Positions 56,641-64,000 of a DNA stretch of 64,000 nucleotides are shown here, one piece after another (positions within the stretch are counted from its first letter, which is position 1; the number at the start of each line of letters is the position of its first letter). Both the position numbers and the translations under genes were made by a program. The stretch covers positions 1,294,817 through 1,358,816 of the forward strand of contig OY848925.1 of NCBI GenBank assembly GCA_963693285.1, given 5' to 3'. Below the pieces are notes generated by a model. That model had not been told where the DNA came from. It saw nothing but the letters and a program-made list of their open reading frames with translations, and searched no databases. The DNA is from Xestospongia muta. Its lineage: Eukaryota; Porifera; Demospongiae; Haplosclerida; Petrosiidae.

Positions 56641-57090
56641 AAAGAAATGAGCTTTCTTGTTAATTCTTTTGTCTATAATACATGACAGGTCTACTCTGCC
56701 TCAATGCCAGGACTGGAACAGTGGAACTACCTTTTTTAACTCCACTTCTTACTTTGATATTCAGCAGAGCTTTGTACCAATTATTTCGAGATGGCTTGTT
56801 AGTGATGGTCATTACTTAGTGTAATCAACAGAGATTTATATTCCAAAATCAACAATGATGTTTTAAGATCATGGAAAATGTTTTTATCATTATCAATGAG
56901 AAAATTAAACCAAATCCCCATCTTTGTTTGTTTTATACTTTCAGGAGCATTGCTTTCCATATACAAGACTTTGAATCATTTTTGAGTTCTGTAATTGTTG
57001 ATATTACTGATCTGTTTATTGGTATTCAAGAATTATATAAGTTATTAGTTGACCAGAAATGGAACAATCTGATTGGTCAATTAACTCATT

Positions 57091-57336
57091 AACTGTAAAA
57101 ATTGATTTGTTGATTTAACTAATATATTGCTATATACAGGTTGCATGTAGCAAAATTAGTTTTGATGTAAAAGTAAACATAACACTTTTTTTATTACTAA
57201 TGCACCACAGCTGCATAAACAATAGTACATTAGTAATAGAAACAGTGTTATGTCTACTTTCACATTATATTAAGTTTATTACATGTAACCTGTATAACAA
57301 TATATTAGTTAAATCAACAAATCAATTTTTACAGTG
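57091..57336. mobile_element. MITE with about 55-bp inverted ends, present in only one duplicate
   Basis: The left end AACTGTAAAAATTGATTTG and the right end CAAATCAATTTTTACAGTG are inverted repeats extending about 55 bp each, through aatatattg and acaggttgcatgta. The duplicate at 60497-60507 reads ctcattgcatag with no element, an empty site. Flanking TT suggests a very short target duplication. No coding capacity. Confidence 0.85.
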
Positions 57337-57673
57337 TTGCATAGTACAATAATAGATGGTATTTATCTAACATGTTTTACATGTACATGTTCTAATCTAT
57401 CATCACATAATTTGATGTTTGGAATATAATATGTAATACATCAATTAATATTAACAAAATTACATCAGATTCTGATTAATACTTTTGTTATAATCTGATT
57501 ACTAATCTTATTATGTTATTATTGACATTACAATTTGTTTGTTAGACTTGTTGATGTTTTACTTTTATTCACTTTTAATTCAAGCTTCAAAAAATATGTG
57601 TGCAAAATATCTAAATCAAATTATAAATTGTCAACTTCAAATTACATATTATGTCCATTTAATGAGGTCTTGT

Positions 57674-58468
57674 TCACTTGGTACACACCACACAGGCAAG
57701 CTCTTTCTCAGTGCTGTAAGGAGGACATTGAATGCCAATGCACTGAGTTTGTACATGGTAGAATACAGCACCATTAATGTTAGCACCACTACCTGGAATA
57801 CCTTCAGCATCTTTATCAACACACATGAAGACTGTATTTCGTTTATGGAGGTGGTGTTCTGTCACAAGATACCCCTGATATTCTGTAGTCCATGTTTTAG
57901 GACAGGTGATTTTTGCTGGTATCATGAGATGTGTTGTTCTGTTAGAGACATAACAGACAACACAAGGAACATTTTGATCATTTAGTCGATTTAAAGGACC
58001 TTCACCATTAGTTTGATATTCTGTTCCATAGATAAATGCTTGATTATTAGTAGAGGTACCTTGTGTGTAACCAAGAAACTCAGGTTCATCAGGTAGGCAG
58101 AGGTATTCTGCTGCACCACCGTAGTGATCATCGTGACCTCCAGCAGCTTTCCCGATATAAAGAAGTTGTGATCCTTCAGTGGTAGGACAAGTGGTTTTTC
58201 CCCATCTAATGAAGACCACTCCTCCACTACTTGGCCCTGGAGGTCCAGGAGGTCCAGGAGGACCTGGTGTCTTGTTACAATCAATACGTCCTTGTAGTAT
58301 TTGAACATATGGTGTAGATTTTTTATCTCTAGTATCACCTGTAGTATGCAATGTTTAAAATATCCAGTAATATAGTGAGTAGTTACCTTGTACAGCAGCT
58401 GTAGTACACTCCTTCCATTCCACAGTTACTAAGAGTATAACCAAGAGTAATAGGGTTTGTGTCATCAT
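57674..58468 (-). CDS. Secreted short-chain collagen (C4-like), copy 2
   Basis: Exons 58387-58468 (signal peptide MMTQTLLLLVILLVTVEW) and 57674-58338, phase 1, encode 248 residues. Only a very short collagen stretch remains (PGPPGPPGPPGPSSGG), against about 30 triplets in copy 1. The C-terminal domain is complete: [54 protein letters not shown]-type and ELACVVCTK end. With so few Gly-X-Y triplets it may not form a stable triple helix. TATATAAAGG lies at about 58562-58570. Confidence 0.9.
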
Positions 58469-60066
58469 GTTGAGTTAGTTGTACAGGAAGATATCCACTT
58501 GAAGTAGTTGTTGAGTTAAAGGCTCTTTCTCTTTGGATAAATGAGTATGTATCTGTCAGTCCTTTATATAGTGATGAGTTGTTGACAAGTTAGATGAAGG
58601 TTTAGAGTGTAAACATATTTGTGTGTGGAGTGATAATTCCTTTATGGGTTGGATTTCTTGACCAAAGTAGACAAGAGGACAGATATATTAATTGACATCA
58701 GTGAAAAACCATCCTTTGTTTTGACTTAGTAGAAGATAAACCTCCTTGTTTTCACATAATGTTGATATAGTTTATCTCTACTGAGAGGAGAGGAGGAGAG
58801 ATATGTTACATTGGGTCTACAAGGTCATTAAAAACTCTCTTTATGTATGCATATCATTGTAATAGGAATGTCAGTTGAAAGAAGATTTGTTAGTGAATAC
58901 CTCACCCAAAGGATTGATTAAATTTAAACGAAAGATTGCATGTGATAATAGTATAATAAACCAAAATACTGTATGTATGATAAACAGTTCATCTGGAGTT
59001 GTTAAAGTTTTATATTGGATAGGAGTGTTTGTGTAGTAATTATAGAATGAAATGTAAAGAGGCTAGCTAAAAGCTTCAACCATTTGATACATGATTAATC
59101 AAACTCATCCTTGTAGCATTTATGGCAAAGATTAATTCTGTTGCTAATTGTGTTTTAGGTTTGATTTATTGTTGCTTATATTTGTCACATCCAACAATAG
59201 AATAAAACAATGTAAGTTGACATTCAACTATATACATACCACATTAACCAAATAATTGCAGGACTGTCTGTTACAATTCACATACCAGGTAGTAATTATT
59301 AAGTAAAATATAATGTAATGTATTTTCTTCATTTATGACATGGTTACCTAGACAATTGTTTTATTTAGATACCTACTATATCATGTATCAGATATGTCTA
59401 GTACATGTGATAGTTTTGATATTGTCTATGATATAGACCACATATAGGATGGTCTATGATATCTTGATATAGAGATATCCACCTCTTGAAATATAAGAAG
59501 ACAATAGACCATTGTTGGGACGTTAACTAACTTTGTGATGAGACACTCAGTAAACTAATTAAGTGATAGCATTGAGCTGAATTGTCTGGAGTGAATGAAT
59601 ATACACATGTTTATCAACATTTATAATGACTACTTACATATGACATTTGTTTATAAACATTGACTCTATTATAGTCAATGTCTTTGTAATGATTGGCTTC
59701 ATGTAATCATACAAGTGAATATGAATATTGTTACTAATATATTAGTGAATTATGAGTTTATATAGTGTTCTAATTAGAGTATGATTTGTAGTATATGTGT
59801 AATGATACAGAGACGGAGACAATCTTTGAGAGTAGTTTATCATAATACATATTTTATAATTGACTTTGAATATTTGAATTATTAAAGTTAACAAAATCAA
59901 TGATTATTACTATAGTTTAACAATGACATATAACACATTTTTATATTAAAAGTTTCCATTAATCACACTTTTTGTTACGTGTATCACTATAAATTGACCA
60001 ACATTTAAAAATTATTAAGAAATTTACAATTAGGCATTCTTAAGTCTATTACTGCCTAATTGTTAA

Positions 60067-63000
60067 GAAATGAGCTTTCTCATTAATTCTTTTGTCTATA
60101 ATACATGACAGGTCTACTCTGCCTCAATGCCAGGACTGGAACAGTGGAACTACCTTTTTAAACTCCACTTCTTACTTTGATATTCAGCAGAGCTTTGTAC
60201 CAATTATTTAGAGATGGCTTGTTAGTGATGGTCATTACTTAGTGTAATCAACAGAGATTTATATTCCAAAATCAACAATGATGTTTAAGATCATGGAAAA
60301 TGTTTTTATCATTATCAATGAGAAAATTGAACCAAATCCCAATCTTTGTTTGTTTTATACTTTCAGAAGCATTGCATAAAAGGCTTTGAATCATTTTTGA
60401 GTTCTGTAATGTTGATATTACTGATCTGTTTATTGGTATTCAAGAATTATATAAGTTATTAGTTGACCAGAAATGGAGCAATCTGATTGGTCAATTAACT
60501 CATTGCATAGTACAATAATAGATGGTATTTATCTAACATGTTTTACATGTACATGTTCTAATCTATCATCACATAATTTGATATTTGGAATGTAATATGT
60601 AATATATCAATTAACATTAACAAAATGACTTCAGATTCATATTAATACTTGTGTTATAATCTGATTACTAATCTTATTATGTTATTATTGACATTGTAAT
60701 TTGTTTGTTAGACTTGTTGACTTTTCAAAAAATATGTATGCATTAATATCTAAATCAAATTATAAATTGTTAACTTCAAATTACATATTATGTCCATTTA
60801 ATGAGATCTTGTTCACTTGGTACACACCACACAGGCAAGTTCTTTCTCAGTGCTGTAAGGTGGACATTGAATACCATTGCACTGAGTTTGTACATGGTAG
60901 AACAAAGCAACATCAGTGTCAGCACCACTACCTGGAATACCTTCAGCATCTTTATCAACACACTCAAAGCCTGTATTTTGTTTATGGATGTGAAGATTGG
61001 TCATAAGATAGCCCTGGTATTCTGTAGTCCATGTTTTAGGACAGGTGATTTTTGCTGGTATCATGAGATATGTTGTTCTGTTAGAGACATAACAGACAAC
61101 ACAAGGTACATTTTGATCAAGTAATTGATTTAAAGGACCTACACCATCAGGTTGATATTCTGCTCCATAGATAAATGCTTGATTACCAGTGGAGGTACCT
61201 TGTGTGTAACCAAGAAATTCAGGTTCATCAGGTAGACAGATATATTCAGCTGCACCACCATAGTGATCATAATAACCTCCAGCAGCTTTCCCTATATAGA
61301 GTAGTTGTGTTCCTTCAGTGGTAGGACAAGTGGTTTTTCCCCATCTAGTGAAGACCACTCCTCCATTACTTGGCCCTGGAGGTCCTGGAGGTCCAGGAGG
61401 ACCTGGTGTTTTGTTACAATCGATACGTCCTTGTAATATTTGAATGTAAGGTGTAGATTTTTTATCTCTAGTGTCACCTGTAGCAAGAAATGTTTTTAAA
61501 TATCCAGTAATATAGTGGGTAATTACTTTGTACAGCAGCTGTAGTACACTCCTTCCATTCCACAGTCAGTATGAGTATAATCAAGAGTGATAGAGTCTGT
61601 GTCATCATGATTTTGTACAGGAAGATATCCACTTGAAGTATTTGTTAAATTAAAGACTCTTTCTCTTTGGATAGTTAAATATGTATCTGTCAGTCCTTTA
61701 TATAATGATGTGTTGTTGATAAGTTAGAGGAAGGTTTAGAGTGTAAACATATTTGTGGGAGGAGTGGTAATTTTCTTATGGGTTGGATTTTTGACCAAAG
61801 TAGACAGGAGGACAGATATATCAATTGACGTCAGTGAAAAACCATCCTTTGTTTTGACTTAGGAGAAGATAAACCTCCTTATTTTCACATAATGTTGATA
61901 TAGTTTATCTCTAGTGAAAGGAGAGGAGGAGAGATATGTTACATTGGGTCTACAAGGTCATTAAAAACTCTCTTTATGTATGCATATCATTGTAATAAGA
62001 GTGTCAGTTGAAAGAAGAGTTGTTAGGGTATGCTTTGTTCAAAGGATTGATTAATTTAAAAAAAGATCATTGTATATAATAACAATAGTATTATGAACCA
62101 ATATTACATTTTTGAATAACTGTTCATCTGGAGTTATTAAACTTGTATATTGGATAAGAGTGCATGTTTCTGTAGTAATTATATGAAGATACTAGCTAGA
62201 AGCTTCAACCCTTTGAAACATGATCAATCACACACATCCTTGTTGAATTTATGGCAAAGATTAACTTGTTTGCTTATTCTCTTTATAGTTAAATTTTATT
62301 GTTGCTTATATTTGTCACATCCAACAATAGAATATAACAATTTAAGTTGACATTCAACTCTATGTATACTACATTAACCAAATAATTGTAGGACTCTCTG
62401 TCACAATTCACATACCAGGTAGTAATTATTAAGTAAAATATAGTGTAATGTATTTTACTTCATTTACAACATGGTTACCTAGGCAACCATTATACTTAGG
62501 TACCAACTATATCATGTATCAGATATGTCTAGTACATGTGATAGTTTTGATATTGTCTAAGATATAGATCACATATAGGATGGTCTTTGATATCTTGATA
62601 TAGAGATATCCACCTATTGAAATATAAGAAGACAATAGACCATTGTTGGAACGTTAACTAACTTTTTGATGAGACACTCAGTAAACTAATTAAGAGATAG
62701 TGTTGAGCTGAATTGTCTGGAGTGAATGAATATACACATGTTTATCAACATTTATAATGACTACTTACATATGACATTTGTTATAAACGCTGACTTTATT
62801 ACAGTCAATGTCTTTGTAATGATTGGCTTCATGTAATCATACAAGTGTATATGAATATTGTTATATAATATATTAGTGAATTATGAGTTTATATAGTGTT
62901 CTAATTAGAGCATGATTGTAGTATATGTATAATGATACAGAGACAGAGACAATCTTTGAGAGTAGTTTATAATAATACAAATTTTGTAATTGACTTTGTT

Positions 63001-63105
63001 AATAATATTTGAATTATAAAAATTAACAAAATCAATGATTATTGTTATAGTTTAACAATGACATGCAATCTAGTTTTTATATTAAAAGAGTCCATTAATA
63101 AATAC
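60067..63105. repeat. Tandem segmental duplication, unit B
   Basis: Second copy of the unit described at 56642-59965, with collagen copy 3. It is in the same orientation, about 3 kb, and lacks the 57.1-kb MITE. A third, broken unit follows from about 63290 to the window end. Confidence 0.85.
60813..61608 (-). CDS. Secreted short-chain collagen (C4-like), copy 3
   Basis: Exons 61527-61608 and 60813-61477. It is almost identical to copy 2: signal peptide, short linker, a few Gly-Pro-Pro triplets, then [38 protein letters not shown] and ELACVVCTK. The first donor differs by a base (CAAA|GTAATT against CAAG|GTAACT), changing the junction residue from Gly to Ser. TATATAAAGG precedes it at about 61695-61703. 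Confidence 0.9.
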
Positions 63106-63315
63106 TTATTGTTATAATATGCTCCTCCCACATCATGAATGGTGTTATACTGTCATCTCATATCACATTTATTATTAAAGAATTATTGTTCCTATTGTAA
63201 TTTATAAATTATTCATTTATTTGATTTTCTTTTCACTGTACAAAATCAAAAATGAGTTATAGTTTGGTTTGTTTTTTTAGCTAAATCAAATAATGTATTG
63301 AATTTGATAGCTTGT

Positions 63316-63722
63316 TTACTTGGTACACACCACACAGACAAGTTCTCTCAGTGTTATAATGAAGACAGAGGAGACCATTATACTGAGTTGTACATAGAAC
63401 AAAGCACCATTAGTGTTTGCAATACTACCTGGAATACCTTCAGTATCTTTATTGACACATTCGTGCATAGACTGCATTTTGGCTATGACTGAACCTCTCA
63501 GCCATAAGATAGCCCTGGTATTCTGTAGTCCATGTTTTAGGACAGGTGATTTTTGCTGGTATCATGAGATATGTTGTTCTGTTAGAGACATACCAGACAG
63601 CACAAGGAACATTTTGTTCATGTAGTCAATTTAAAGGGCCTACACCTTCAGGTTGATATTCTGATCCTTCTATTCTACAGTCAGTAAGAGTATAGCGAAG
63701 AGTAATGGGTTTGTGTCATCAT
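63316..63722 (-). pseudogene. Short-chain collagen copy 4, internally deleted
   Basis: It keeps the C-terminal ACCAAG-TAA end and part of the non-collagenous domain. It then jumps near 63665 straight into signal-peptide-exon sequence, losing the collagen triplets, the front of the domain and the intron. It also has an in-frame TGA (63626-63628), and TGG replaces the second Cys codon of the VPC-VC-Y motif. Confidence 0.85.
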
Positions 63723-64000
63723 GTTGAGTTAGTTGTACAAAAGATATTCACTTGAAGTAATTGTTGAGTTAAAGACTCTTTTGATAGTTAAGTATGTATC
63801 TGTTAGTTCTTCATATAGTGATAAGTTGTTGACAAGTTAGAGGAATATTAGAGTGTATACATATTTATATGAGGAATGGTGATTCCCTTATGGGTTGAAT
63901 TTCTTGACCAAAGTAGCCAGGAGGACAAATGCATCACAATACATGCAGATGCCAGGAAAATCTTCCTCTTATTTTGACAGACTAGAAGATAGATTTCCTC
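63723..64000. other. Upstream flank of collagen copy 4, window end
   Basis: Matches the promoter-proximal flank of copies 2 and 3 with small indels; the unit continues past the window. Confidence 0.6.

Larger units (their letters stand above)
56642..59965. repeat. Tandem segmental duplication, unit A
   Basis: Near-identical to 60067-63105 over its length, starting gaaatgagctttct and ending in ttatattaaaag-tccattaa. It contains collagen copy 2. It differs from unit B mainly by the 57.1-kb MITE, present only here, and by small indels. Confidence 0.85.

Overview
The window looks like genomic DNA of a demosponge, most likely Amphimedon queenslandica or a close relative. It is AT-rich and gene-dense, with split genes whose introns are mostly 50-300 bp, GT-AG splice signals, and full-length metazoan extracellular-matrix architectures (an usherin orthologue, fibrinogen-like lectins). 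It also carries the sponge-type 'short-chain collagen C4' domain. No comparison could be run; all exon boundaries were called by hand from splice signals and reading phase.

Layout. (1) 0.1-2.2 kb: a broken tandem copy of the ZU5-type 3' half of the next gene. (2) 2.2-5.7 kb: intergenic, with microsatellite and degenerate repeat/mobile-element remnants. (3) 5681-10221, minus: a 13-exon death-fold gene of about 1,044 residues, reading 2A-like peptide, four Death domains, ZU5, UPA-like region, C-terminal death-fold domain. (4) 10680-30366, minus: one giant gene of about 35 exons and 4,880 residues, collinear with vertebrate usherin (USH2A). Its introns hold a U2 snRNA gene with an unusual branch-site-recognition sequence and a tRNA-Glu(UUC). 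(5) 31523-32472, minus: a secreted short-chain collagen. (6) 33.5-54.9 kb, minus: seven paralogous three-exon genes for secreted fibrinogen-related (FReD) proteins, one a clear pseudogene. (7) 36108-40101, plus: the 5' half only of a serine palmitoyltransferase subunit 2 gene, lying between FReD genes 1 and 2. (8) 56.6-64 kb: a tandem segmental duplication of about 3.2 kb per unit carrying two further short-chain collagen genes and a third, decayed copy.

Themes. The window combines innate-immunity-type proteins (Death/ZU5 adaptor, secreted FReD lectins) with secreted or matrix proteins (usherin, collagens). Several FReD and collagen genes share a compact promoter with TATATAAG and, in at least three cases, an adjacent AGCCACACCTACT-type box. 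Recent local duplication also supplies empty sites that date insertions of four or more non-autonomous DNA transposons.

The most interesting items are: the 2A ribosome-skipping motif joined to a hydrophobic leader on a multi-Death-domain protein; the variant U2 snRNA with compensatory stem changes; an 8-bp-TSD transposon carrying antiparallel zinc-finger and RecQ-helicase fragments; a foldback element built from plant-type telomere repeats; and the truncated SPTLC2 gene with possible 3' relics 16 kb away.
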